Origin: Methylobacterium nonmethylotrophicum
GTDB lineage: Bacteria > Pseudomonadota > Alphaproteobacteria > Rhizobiales > Beijerinckiaceae
Reading direction: 5' to 3'
Length of the DNA: 64,000 bases
NCBI RefSeq assembly: GCF_004745635.1
Contig: NZ_SRLB01000011.1
Span: 186,001-250,000, forward strand
Shown here: positions 29,393 to 36,864 of the stretch, in pieces
Layout: the number at the start of each line of letters is the position of its first letter
Numbering within the stretch: position 1 is the first letter of the stretch
Notes under the pieces: model-generated
The model's input: the letters and a program-made list of their open reading frames with translations, nothing else
The model's database searches: none
What the model was told of the DNA's origin: nothing
Translations under genes and position numbers: made by a program

Positions 29393-30943
29393 ATGGACAT
29401 GAAGGACCCAGCCGACCCACCGCCGTCCATCGGCATGCCGTTGAACGCCGAGGACCTCCGCAGCATCCTCGACGAGGCGGGCATCTGCACCTGGGTGCTC
29501 GACATCCCGACCGGCCGCGTCACCGTCTCCCCGACCTGTGCCGCCCTGTTCGGCGTACCGGCCGAGGGACTCGACAGCCTCGCGGCGATCCAGGCGCTCG
29601 TGCACCCCGAGGACCGGGGGGCCAGGTCGGCCGCCATCCGGCAGGCGCTGGCGCATGGCGGGACCTACGAGGTCGACTACCGCGTTGTGCGCCGCGACGG
29701 GCACCTCCATTGGCTGCGCTCGCGCGGGACCGTGCAGGCCGGTCCGGACGGGAAGCCGTTCCGCCACCGGGGCGTGGTCACCAGCATCCACGAGCATAGG
29801 CGGGCGGACGAGGAGTTGCGGGCCCGCGAGGCGCACCTACGCTCGATCCTGGAGACCGTGCCGGACGCCATGGTCGTCATCGACGAGCAGGCCCGGATCA
29901 AGTCGTTCAGCGCCGCAGCCGTACGCCAGTTCGGCTACGCGGAGGCCGAGGTCGTGGACCGCAACGTCAGCCTGCTGATGCCGGAACCCTACCGGACCCA
30001 GCACGACGCCTACATGGACCGCTACCTGGCCACGGGCGAGCGGCGCATCATCGGCATCGGCCGGGTGGTCGTGGGCCAGCGCAAGGACGGCTCGACCTTC
30101 CCCATGGAGCTCTCGGTCGGCGAGATGCGCTCGGGCGGCGAGCGCTACTTCACCGGCTTCATCCGCGACCTGACCGAGCGGAGGCAGACCGAGACGCGAC
30201 TGCAGGAGCTGCAATCCGAACTCGTCCACATGTCCCGCTTCACGGCGCTCGGCGAGATGGCTTCGACGCTGGCCCACGAGATCAACCAGCCGCTGACCGC
30301 CATCGCCAGCTACCTCAAGGGCTGCCGCCGCATCCTGTCCCGCATGGAGGGCGCCGAGGTCCCGATGCTGTCCGACGCGGTGAACCAAGCCGCCGAGCAG
30401 GCGCTGCGGGCGGGACAGGTCATCCGCCACCTGCGCGAGTTCGTGACCCGCGGCGAGGGCGAGCGCCACATCGAGAGCCTGCCGAAGCTGATCGAGGAGG
30501 CGAGCGCGCTGGCCCTCGTCGGCGCCAAGGAGAAGGGGGTGCGCGTGCGTTACGACCTCGACCCGGACGCGCCCCTCGTCCTCGCCGACCGCATCCAGGT
30601 GCAGCAGGTACTGCTCAACCTCATCCGCAACGCCATCGAAGCGATGCAGGAGGCCGAACGGCGCGAGTTGGTCGTCGCGACGAGAGCCCTGCCGGCGGAG
30701 GGCTTGGTCGAGGTGCAGGTGTCGGACACCGGCACCGGCATCGCCCCTGAGGTCGCGGCACAACTCTTCGAGCCCTTCGTGACGACGAAGGCGAACGGGA
30801 TGGGTGTCGGCCTCTCGATCTGTCGCACCATCGTCGAGTCGCATGGTGGGAAGATTCTCGCCGAGACAAGTGCCGCGGGCGGGACGACGTTCCGGTTCAC
30901 GCTGCGCACCATCGACCGAAGGGAGCTCGCGCATGCCCAGTGA
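29393..30943 (+). CDS. fixL: Oxygen-sensor histidine kinase FixL (two PAS domains, one heme-binding)
   Basis: The 516-residue kinase has PAS domains at about 20-135 and 145-260, a HisKA domain with H295 in LAHEINQPL, and an ATPase domain (N-box NLIRNAIEAM at 409, DTGTGIA at 445, GMGVGLSI at 469). The second PAS matches heme-PAS of FixL: H204 aligns with the proximal heme ligand (BjFixL H200) and R224 in IIGIGR with the distal oxygen-contacting Arg220. The residue matching BjFixL H214 is Arg here. No membrane segment is visible, so it is cytosolic. It overlaps fixJ by 11 bases. Confidence 0.93.
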   Translation: MDMKDPADPPPSIGMPLNAEDLRSILDEAGICTWVLDIPTGRVTVSPTCAALFGVPAEGLDSLAAIQALVHPEDRGARSAAIRQALAHGGTYEVDYRVVRRDGHLHWLRSRGTVQAGPDGKPFRHRGVVTSIHEHRRADEELRAREAHLRSILETVPDAMVVIDEQARIKSFSAAAVRQFGYAEAEVVDRNVSLLMPEPYRTQHDAYMDRYLATGERRIIGIGRVVVGQRKDGSTFPMELSVGEMRSGGERYFTGFIRDLTERRQTETRLQELQSELVHMSRFTALGEMASTLAHEINQPLTAIASYLKGCRRILSRMEGAEVPMLSDAVNQAAEQALRAGQVIRHLREFVTRGEGERHIESLPKLIEEASALALVGAKEKGVRVRYDLDPDAPLVLADRIQVQQVLLNLIRNAIEAMQEAERRELVVATRALPAEGLVEVQVSDTGTGIAPEVAAQLFEPFVTTKANGMGVGLSICRTIVESHGGKILAETSAAGGTTFRFTLRTIDRRELAHAQ

Positions 30944-31553
30944 CACGCTCGTGCACGTCGTGGACGACGACCTGGCGGTGCGCCGGGCCCTGGCGTTCCT
31001 GCTCGCCACGGACGGTCTGGCGGTGCGTGTGCACGAGTCCGCGAGCGCCTTCCTCGCCGCCGTCGCCGAGCCGACCGGCTGCATCGTCACGGACGTACGC
31101 ATGCCCGAGGTCGACGGCATCGAGTTCCTTCGCCGCCTCCGGCAGCGGGGCCCCATGCCGCCCGTCATCGTCATGACGGGGCACGCGGACGTGCCGCTCG
31201 CCGTCGCCGCCATGAAGGAGGGCGCCCGGGACTTCATCGAGAAGCCGTTCGACGACGAGGTGCTGCTCGCCAGCGTCCGGTCGGCGTTGGCGCAGGCCGA
31301 GCGGAGCGCAGACCGCGCCGCCGAGACCAAGGCGGTGCAGACGCGTCTGGCCACCCTGTCCGAACGCGAGCGCGATGTGCTGGACGGGCTCGTCGCCGGC
31401 AAGGCCAACAAGGTCATCGGCCTCGACCTCGGCATCAGCCCGCGGACGGTGGAGATCTACCGGGCCAACGTCATGTCCAAGCTGCAGGCCGGCAGCCTCT
31501 CCGAACTCGTCCGCATGGCCCTGACCGCGGGATACCCGACCGGCGGGCCGTGA
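30933..31553 (+). CDS. fixJ: FixJ-type response regulator
   Basis: The 206-residue protein has a receiver domain with D54 as phosphoacceptor (IVTDVRMPEVDG), acidic DDD at 11-13, and lysine in EKPF. A LuxR-type helix-turn-helix follows (SERERDVLDGLVAG through VEIYRANVMSKLQA). The ATG sits inside the end of fixL, indicating coupled translation. Phosphorylated FixJ would activate fixK; a candidate site precedes the FixK-type gene at 32091. Confidence 0.93.
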   Translation: MPSDTLVHVVDDDLAVRRALAFLLATDGLAVRVHESASAFLAAVAEPTGCIVTDVRMPEVDGIEFLRRLRQRGPMPPVIVMTGHADVPLAVAAMKEGARDFIEKPFDDEVLLASVRSALAQAERSADRAAETKAVQTRLATLSERERDVLDGLVAGKANKVIGLDLGISPRTVEIYRANVMSKLQAGSLSELVRMALTAGYPTGGP

Positions 31554-31626
31554 CGCAGCAGGTGGCGCCACCCCTCCTTCAAACTCGGTGGACGGTTGCG
31601 CTTCGAGCTCGGACGAACCGCGCCGC

Positions 31627-31640
31627 TTGAGGCAGATCAA
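31627..31640 (+). promoter_or_regulatory. FNR/FixK-type box (TTGAGGCAGATCAA)
   Basis: It matches TTGAT-N4-ATCAA with one mismatch and lies 53 bases upstream of the single-domain receiver gene. Confidence 0.65.
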
Positions 31641-31693
31641 GGCACAGCCTCACGGCCCGACCTAAGCGACGACGAGACTGGATCGGACGCCCC

Positions 31694-32071
31694 ATGCCGA
31701 AGCGAACAGGACCGGTGCTCGTCGTCGACGACGACGCCGCCGTCCGCGACTCCCTGAAGTTCGTCCTCGGACTCGAAGGGCTGGACGTGCGGCTCTACAA
31801 GGACGGCGCCGAACTGCTCGGCGACGTGGCGCTGCCGCGGACGGGCTGCCTCGTGGTGGACTACTGGATGCCGGGCATGGACGGGCTGGAACTCGTCGGG
31901 CACCTGCGCGACCGCTCGGTCAACCTCCCGGCCATCCTGATCACCGGAAGGGCCACGGCCGACCTTCTGCGACGCGCGAGCCGTGCGGGCTTCCGCGGCG
32001 TGGTCGAGAAGCCGTTCGAGGACGGTGCCCTTCTCGACGGCATCCGCGACGCGCTCGCGGCGGTGGCCTGA
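31694..32071 (+). CDS. Single-domain response regulator (FixJ receiver-like)
   Basis: The 125-residue protein is a lone CheY-like receiver with DDD at 12-14, the phosphoacceptor Asp in CLVVDYWMPGMDG, and the conserved lysine in EKPFED. It has no output domain. It is closest in look to the FixJ receiver, and its promoter has an FNR-type box. A lone receiver next to FixLJ could act as a phosphate sink or FixL inhibitor under low oxygen, giving negative feedback. That is inference. Confidence 0.85.
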   Translation: MPKRTGPVLVVDDDAAVRDSLKFVLGLEGLDVRLYKDGAELLGDVALPRTGCLVVDYWMPGMDGLELVGHLRDRSVNLPAILITGRATADLLRRASRAGFRGVVEKPFEDGALLDGIRDALAAVA

Positions 32072-32090
32072 GGCAGGACGAGTCGCCTCC

Positions 32091-32105
32091 GTAAAACCCC
32101 TTAGG
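32091..32105 (+). promoter_or_regulatory. Candidate FixJ-binding site upstream of fixK
   Basis: GTAAAACCCCTTAGG resembles known FixJ-activated promoters, where a GTAA..CCCTTA-like motif is described. It lies 85-100 bases upstream of the FixK-type start, at the usual activator distance. Confidence 0.45.
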
Positions 32106-32190
32106 GGAGCCTCTCAGGGAAGGCCCGGAATTTCGCCGCGGCCGGACCAGGCGTAGCCACGGATCCACGTTCCGCGACCCGGAGGCTTCC

Positions 32191-32871
32191 ATGCAGACCG
32201 CCCTTGCCACCACCGGACTCCCGCCCGTCTTCTCGACGTCGCTTCCTGGTCGCGCCCTCCCGCTCCCGGCGACGGAGGCCCGGCCCGTCCATCGCCGCAC
32301 CGTCGCGGCCGAGGCGGAGATCTTCGCCGGGGGCGACCGGGCCGGCACCTTCTACAAGGTGGTCTCCGGCGTGGTGCGCACCTACAGGCTCCTCTCGGAC
32401 GGGCGCCGCCAGATCGACGCCTTCCATCTGCCCGGCGACATCTTCGGCCTGGAGGCCGGCGCGGAGCACCGCTTCAACGCCGAGGCCGTCACCGAGGCCC
32501 GACTCGACGTCCATCGCCGCGAGCCCCGCGCGCTGGCGGGCGACGACGGCGCGCTCGCGCGGGAGATCGTGGCCTCGATGATGAAGGCCTTGGAGCGGGC
32601 GCAGGAGCACATGATGCTGCTCGGGCGGAAATCGGCCCGGGAACGCATCGCGACCTTCCTGCTCACGCTGTCGCGGCGGATGGCCTGCGACGGCGCCGCA
32701 ATGGAGCTTCCGATGTCGCGTACAGACATGGCCGACCATCTCGGCCTGACCGTCGAGAGCGTCTCGCGCGCCGTGACACAGTTGGAGCGTGACGGCTTGA
32801 TCGCCCTGCCGCCGAACCGCCGATTGGTGGTGCTGCGCGACGTGGAGGCGCTGGCCCGCCTCGCCGAGTGA
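32191..32871 (+). CDS. fixK: Crp/Fnr-family regulator, FixK type
   Basis: The 226-residue protein has a cyclic-nucleotide-type beta roll (about 45-120), a long dimerisation helix with EHMMLLGRKSARERIATFLL, and a helix-turn-helix MSRTDMADHLGLTVESVSRAVTQLE. The recognition helix ExxSR is that of FNR/FixK proteins. It lacks the N-terminal cysteine cluster of FNR, so it should not sense oxygen directly and depends on FixLJ for expression. GGAGG lies 5 bases before the ATG. It should act on the TTGAT-N4-ATCAA boxes in the region. Confidence 0.88.
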   Translation: MQTALATTGLPPVFSTSLPGRALPLPATEARPVHRRTVAAEAEIFAGGDRAGTFYKVVSGVVRTYRLLSDGRRQIDAFHLPGDIFGLEAGAEHRFNAEAVTEARLDVHRREPRALAGDDGALAREIVASMMKALERAQEHMMLLGRKSARERIATFLLTLSRRMACDGAAMELPMSRTDMADHLGLTVESVSRAVTQLERDGLIALPPNRRLVVLRDVEALARLAE

Positions 32872-33058
32872 CCCCGAAACGGTCCGGGGCACGGTGGGCA
32901 CATGCCTCCTGTCACGGGACACGCTCACGGTTTCTCTGTCGAGCGGTGCGTTGTCCTCGGCGAGGGGCCGGTCTCCCCATATGCGCGGGTGGCGGTCGGA
33001 AGCCACGCTCTCGCGCAGCCTTACCCGCCAGCTTTCCAACCTTCGACGGATCGCGACC

Positions 33059-33253
33059 TCAAGCCTCGCACAGCCGGCTGAGGCGGGCGGCGTTCGGGCA
33101 GAACTCGGGGTATGTGTCGGCTGCCGTCCCGCTCCGGAACTCGCGAGCGCAACGGGCCCGCTCAGCACAGCCGAGGCAAGCCGCCTCCAGTTCCCACAAG
33201 ATCTCGGGTTGCCTCTGCCTGAGCGCCTCGGGTTCGAGATGAAGGATGCTCAT
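33059..33253 (-). CDS. DUF6455-like small cysteine-motif protein
   Basis: The 64-residue protein has the pattern W-x-L-x3-C-x2-C-x4-C and a later PEFCPNAARL segment, which is that of short alphaproteobacterial DUF6455 proteins. The four cysteines suggest metal or Fe-S binding, though none is proven. The start at 33253 (GAGGG upstream) lies inside the overlapping gene at 33162-33461 in another frame, so the two are probably translated in sequence. Confidence 0.55.
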   Translation of the reverse strand: MSILHLEPEALRQRQPEILWELEAACLGCAERARCAREFRSGTAADTYPEFCPNAARLSRLCEA

Positions 33254-33461
33254 CAAAACCCTCGAAATTGCGGACCTTGGCGGCGGCATCCCCGTCCAGG
33301 GCCATGCCGCCGGAGGCGTGGGTCTCCAGCAGGGTGTCCATCAGCTCAGCGTCGACGTCCCTGAGTTCCCGGGCCGCCTTGAGCAGGCAGCACCACCCCT
33401 CCATCGACGCGGCGATGCCAAAAGCATCGAACGGATTGGGCTTGCCTGTCGGCGCGGACAT
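33162..33461 (-). CDS. Hypothetical small protein
   Basis: A 99-residue frame starts at 33461 with GGAGG 5 bases upstream. The first 70 residues (SMEGWCCLLKAARELRDVDA, then a Gly/Met-rich loop) look protein-like. The tail, which overlaps the DUF6455-like gene by 92 bases, is of low quality, so its natural stop may have been lost by frameshift. No family is recognised. Confidence 0.45.
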   Translation of the reverse strand: MSAPTGKPNPFDAFGIAASMEGWCCLLKAARELRDVDAELMDTLLETHASGGMALDGDAAAKVRNFEGFDEHPSSRTRGAQAEATRDLVGTGGGLPRLC

Positions 33462-33528
33462 GGCGTCCTCCAAAGGGCTTCCGGGCATCTCGCCGATGGC
33501 CCGTGGGTGCGGTTCCGGCGGAACGTCC

Positions 33529-33744
33529 TCACGCGGCGTGTCGGGCCAGTTCGACGACCTCGCAGGTGTCGGCCCGAAGCCGCCAGTCGGGTACGCCGGC
33601 AGCCTCGCAGAACATCGCCTTGGCCTCGTAAGCGGCGGATACGTCGGATCTGGCGGCGATGACCGCCCGACGCAGCAGCACGACGTGGTCGTGGCCGGTC
33701 TCGTCAGACACGGTCTTCGCGAAGGTGACGAGGAACTTGCGCAT
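33529..33744 (-). CDS. Hypothetical small protein (71 residues)
   Basis: The protein begins MRKFLVTFAKTVSDETGHDHVVLLRRAVIAARS and has an alternating strand/helix appearance with one cysteine near the middle and one near the end. GGAG lies 6 bases upstream of the ATG at 33744. A weak FNR-type box 58 bases further upstream suggests membership in the low-oxygen regulon. Family and function are unknown. Confidence 0.55.
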   Translation of the reverse strand: MRKFLVTFAKTVSDETGHDHVVLLRRAVIAARSDVSAAYEAKAMFCEAAGVPDWRLRADTCEVVELARHAA

Positions 33745-33801
33745 CTTGAGCTCCGGCTGGCATCGACTTCCCCAGCGTACCGTCGGTCCGGTTTCGGCGC
33801 T

Positions 33802-33815
33802 TTGATCCAGCACAA
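33802..33815 (-). promoter_or_regulatory. Weak FNR/FixK-type box (TTGATCCAGCACAA)
   Basis: One perfect half site and one half with two mismatches, 57 bases upstream of the small gene at 33744. Confidence 0.4.
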
Positions 33816-34062
33816 GGACACGGGAGCGGCCTCCGTGAGCGATGATTATCAAGGTGGCTCAACGGCGGGCGGTCCCCTTCCCTTGGCCGAGTGATGACGG
33901 ATTCAAGCGGGGCGAGGGACAGTACGGGTTCCGAACCCTCGCGCCTTCGGGACATCGTCTCGCCTGCGGGTGAGCGCCCGATCCCGGTCGCCGCATGAGT
34001 TCCGACCGCGAGTCCATATCCTCATCCTGCCGGAGGCGGGGACCCCACGGCGCGAGCCGCGC

Positions 34063-34076
34063 TTGCGCTGGATCAA
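34063..34076 (+). promoter_or_regulatory. FNR/FixK-type box (TTGCGCTGGATCAA) upstream of fnrN
   Basis: It has a perfect right half and a two-mismatch left half. The same 14-mer occurs in the opposite orientation at 36116 upstream of the stress-protein gene. It lies 85 bases before the regulator's ATG. Confidence 0.6.
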
Positions 34077-34161
34077 TGCACGGCGTGCGCCGTGGCTCAT
34101 CCTCCGGGCGGCGGGGAACGACCGGGACGGGCCCGGCAGGCCCGACCGCACGGGAGGCGGC

Positions 34162-34902
34162 ATGCTGGTTGATACGGGCTCGTGCGAGAGGATCCTGCAC
34201 GCGTGCCACCACGGGCGCTCGGAGAACGGCTGCGCCGACTGCAAGGTGCGCCTGATCAGCGTCTGCTCGGTGCTGGAGCTGACGGAGCTGGAGGAGCTTG
34301 AGGCACTGAGCCACCACCTCACCCTCGACAAGGGCCAGACCCTGTTCGGCCAGGACGAGCCGGCAGGCGCCGTCTTCAACGTGATCGAGGGAGCCCTGCG
34401 CCTGACCCGCCTGCTCCCCGACGGGCGGCGCCAGGTCATGGGCTTCGCCCTGCCGGGCGACTTCCTGGGTCTCGCGCTGCAGGAGCGCTACGCGGTTTCG
34501 GCCGAGGCGCTCGGCCCGGCGAGGACCTGCCGCTTCGGCCGCGAGGACTTCGCCGCCGTGATCGAGGCCAAGCCGCACCTGCTCAGGAGCCTGCACGAGC
34601 GAGCCGGCTACGAGCTCAACCTCGCCCAGGAGCAGATGCTGCTGCTCGGGCGGCGCACCGCCGAAGAGAAGGTCGCCGCCTTCCTGCTCTCGCTGCGGGA
34701 CCGCTACGCGCGGACCGGACGCGCCTCCATCACCGTGGAGCTGCCGATGGGCCGCCAGGACATGGCCGACCACCTCGGGCTGACCATCGAGACGGTCAGC
34801 CGCATCCTGAACCGGCTCGACCGGGCGCACGCCGTCCTGCTCGTGCCTGGCGGCGTGCGCCTGATCGATCTGCCGCGGCTTGAGCGGATTGCGGCCAGTT
34901 GA
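34162..34902 (+). CDS. fnrN: Crp/Fnr-family oxygen-responsive regulator, FnrN/FixK with N-terminal cysteines
   Basis: The 246-residue protein carries cysteines near its start (C8, C15, then GCADC and SVC around residues 24-36), the pattern expected for the oxygen-labile [4Fe-4S] cluster of FNR/FnrN. A beta roll, a dimer helix (QEQMLLLGRRTAEEKVAAFLL) and the recognition segment GRQDMADHLGLTIETVSRILNRL follow. GGGAGG precedes the ATG at 34162. An FNR-type box upstream suggests auto- or FixK control. It gives a second oxygen sensor beside FixL. Confidence 0.9.
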   Translation: MLVDTGSCERILHACHHGRSENGCADCKVRLISVCSVLELTELEELEALSHHLTLDKGQTLFGQDEPAGAVFNVIEGALRLTRLLPDGRRQVMGFALPGDFLGLALQERYAVSAEALGPARTCRFGREDFAAVIEAKPHLLRSLHERAGYELNLAQEQMLLLGRRTAEEKVAAFLLSLRDRYARTGRASITVELPMGRQDMADHLGLTIETVSRILNRLDRAHAVLLVPGGVRLIDLPRLERIAAS

Positions 34903-34931
34903 GGCCGCCTCACCGCTCAAGCGTCTTGAGG

Positions 34932-35237
34932 TTAGGCGATCAGCGCCTCCGCCGGGTCCGGATCGAAGCGGAACTCCGGCATCGAAGGGTGCCCCGTGCG
35001 GACGCCCTCGGTAAGCGCCTCCGCGAGGTCGTCGACCGGTTCGCGCTCGTGGAGCGTCCGGAACGGCGGGGCCTGCCGCACCGGGCTGGCACCGGTCCGG
35101 CCGATGGCGTGGCAGCGGGCGCATCCCGAGCGTGCCAGGGCGCGGCCGCGATCGACCCGGGCGTCCCAGGCGGCGGCCGGTGCCGCCGCGAGGCCAGGCA
35201 GGAGAGCCGCTGCCGCAAGGGCAGGTGCCGCGCCCAT
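34932..35237 (-). CDS. Small c-type cytochrome (periplasmic)
   Basis: The 101-residue protein has a signal peptide (LAAAALLPGLAAAPAAA) and one CARCH heme motif at about residues 39-43; the distal methionine is probably that in HPSMPEF near residue 86. It ends right after PAEALIA, some 5-8 residues short of the usual C-terminal helix of such cytochromes. Its ATG overlaps the stop of the universal stress protein gene by one base, so both are co-transcribed, probably from the FNR-type box at 36116. It may donate electrons to the cbb3 oxidase. Confidence 0.8.
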   Translation of the reverse strand: MGAAPALAAAALLPGLAAAPAAAWDARVDRGRALARSGCARCHAIGRTGASPVRQAPPFRTLHEREPVDDLAEALTEGVRTGHPSMPEFRFDPDPAEALIA

Positions 35238-36049
35238 CAGTGGCTCATCAGGCAGCAGAGCGGCGACGTCCGCAGGATGTCCCGGGTCACGCCGCCGAAC
35301 AGCCACTCCCGCAGCCGCGAGTGGCCGTAGCCGCCCATCACGATCAGGTCGGCGTCCTCGCGCTTGGCGAACCTCAGAACCGCGTCCGCGACCTCGCCCC
35401 CCGGGGCGTCCAGCAGGTTCGTCGTGACGTGCGCGCCGTGGCGGCACAGCAGGTCGGAGACCTCGTCGGCCCCTTCGAAGCGGGCCTCGCTGCCGGCCGC
35501 GGCGACGAAGACCTTGTCCGCGCGTCCGACGAAAGGTAGGGCGACCGAGACGGCGCGGCGCGCCTCGGGCGCGTCCTTCCAGGCGATGACGATGCGGGCC
35601 GCTTCGAGCCGCTCGGCGCCAGGCGGCACGATCAGGACCGGACGGCCGGCCTCCATCAGCACTGTGCCGGGATCGGGCACCATGGCATCATGCCCCGCGC
35701 GTCCCGCCTCGCGTCCGACGACGACCAGGTCGGTGCCGCGCGCCTGCCGGACCAGGAAGGCCTCGGGCGCCGCCTCCGCCTGCCGCCAGCCGGTGCGGAT
35801 GTCGGCTCCGGCGCTGGCCCGGAAGACCTCCTCGGCCCGCGCGAGTTCGTCGGCCAGCTTGGCCTGCTCCTCGTCGTAGGAGGCCTGCGCCGCCACGATG
35901 TCGGCGGCCGGGCCGGGGTTCGGCAGCTTGCGGGCGGCGAAGCCGGTGAGCGTGGCCTCGAAACGGCGTGCTAGGTCCGCGGCAAGGCGGACGCGGGGGG
36001 CGGCCGCCCCGCCGGTGTCGAGGGCGACCATGATGCTGGCGATGGACAT
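35237..36049 (-). CDS. Tandem universal stress protein
   Basis: The 270-residue protein holds two Usp domains. The second ends in the ATP-binding motif G-x2-G-x9-G(S/T) form (MGGYGHSRLREWLFGGVTRDIL). The first domain lacks a clear copy and has VVGREAG instead. Usp proteins of this kind are common members of FixK/FNR regulons, and the box at 36116-36129 lies 66 bases upstream. It probably helps survival under low oxygen; partners are unknown. Confidence 0.85.
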   Translation of the reverse strand: MSIASIMVALDTGGAAAPRVRLAADLARRFEATLTGFAARKLPNPGPAADIVAAQASYDEEQAKLADELARAEEVFRASAGADIRTGWRQAEAAPEAFLVRQARGTDLVVVGREAGRAGHDAMVPDPGTVLMEAGRPVLIVPPGAERLEAARIVIAWKDAPEARRAVSVALPFVGRADKVFVAAAGSEARFEGADEVSDLLCRHGAHVTTNLLDAPGGEVADAVLRFAKREDADLIVMGGYGHSRLREWLFGGVTRDILRTSPLCCLMSH

Positions 36050-36115
36050 TGAGCGGCTCCGGTTCGGGATGGAAGACCCGTGCAGGCTGCTTCGCCGACC
36101 CACCGCGAGACATCC

Positions 36116-36129
36116 TTGATCCAGCGCAA
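36116..36129 (-). promoter_or_regulatory. FNR/FixK-type box (TTGATCCAGCGCAA) upstream of the Usp-cytochrome unit
   Basis: This is the reverse complement of the box at 34063, placed 66 bases upstream of the stress-protein start. Confidence 0.65.
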
Positions 36130-36189
36130 AACCGGCCGGCACTCCTCGAGCGGGCACCGCAGGGCCCAGATGCGACAGCCCTTCCCGCG

Positions 36190-36640
36190 TGGCGGGCCTC
36201 GACGTGGGCTGCCGCCGAGCGTGCGAGGCCGATCAGGTCGTAGCCGCCCTCCAATAGCGGGACGACGCGGCCGTCGCAGGCATCCTCGGCGACGTCGACG
36301 ATCCGCTCCGTCGCCCAGCGGAAGTCCTCCTCCGTAAAGGCGAGCCCGGCCAGCGGATCGCGCCAGTGGGCGTCGAAGCCGGCGGAGACCAGCACGAGAT
36401 CGGGCTCGACGGCGGCGATCCGCGGCAGCACCGACATGGCCAGCGCCGCGCGGAACATCGTGCCGTCGGCGCCTTGGAGGCACCCTCTCTCAAGACCGTC
36501 GAGCGCGGCCGCGGCCTGCGCCTCGTCGTGCGCCCGGTGCAGGGCGGCATGGGTGACGCCGGGCGCCTGCTCACGGACGAGCCCCGCGAAGCGTCGCCGC
36601 TCCAGGCAGCCTTCGATGACGCCGATGGACGAACCTTCTT
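36190..36640 (-). pseudogene. Histone-deacetylase/acetylpolyamine-amidohydrolase family pseudogene with internal deletion
   Basis: The frame first gives the N-terminal HDAC segment (LERRRFAGLVREQAPGVTH, then HRAHDEAQA, around 36630-36510). It then jumps without a gap to the C-terminal segment (EPDLVLVSAGFDAHWRDPLAGL, then PLLEGGYDL). The roughly 130 residues between, holding the charge-relay histidines and zinc ligands, are absent. No normal start or stop remains. In-frame reading through the join suggests a clean deletion. Confidence 0.7.
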
Positions 36641-36864
36641 TGGGGCGCGCACACCCACGAGGCGGTGGCGGATCGCCTCGCGGACAAGGCCCATCGCCTC
36701 GACCCTACAGGGACGCTGCCTACCTTACGGCTCCTGCGCCGGAAGGTGAGGGATCACCGGATCAAGGCCATGCTCATGCGCGGGCAGGCCGCCGCCCTCA
36801 CCGGAGCCCCAATTGGCTCGCAAGAGCAAGGCGGCCGCCCCCGCTGGGGATGGGGTCCTGACGT

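Noticed and set aside
36366..36749. A plus-strand frame opposite the HDAC pseudogene with some protein-like stretches
   Set aside because: The minus strand carries clear family motifs; the plus frame has none and no ribosome binding site.
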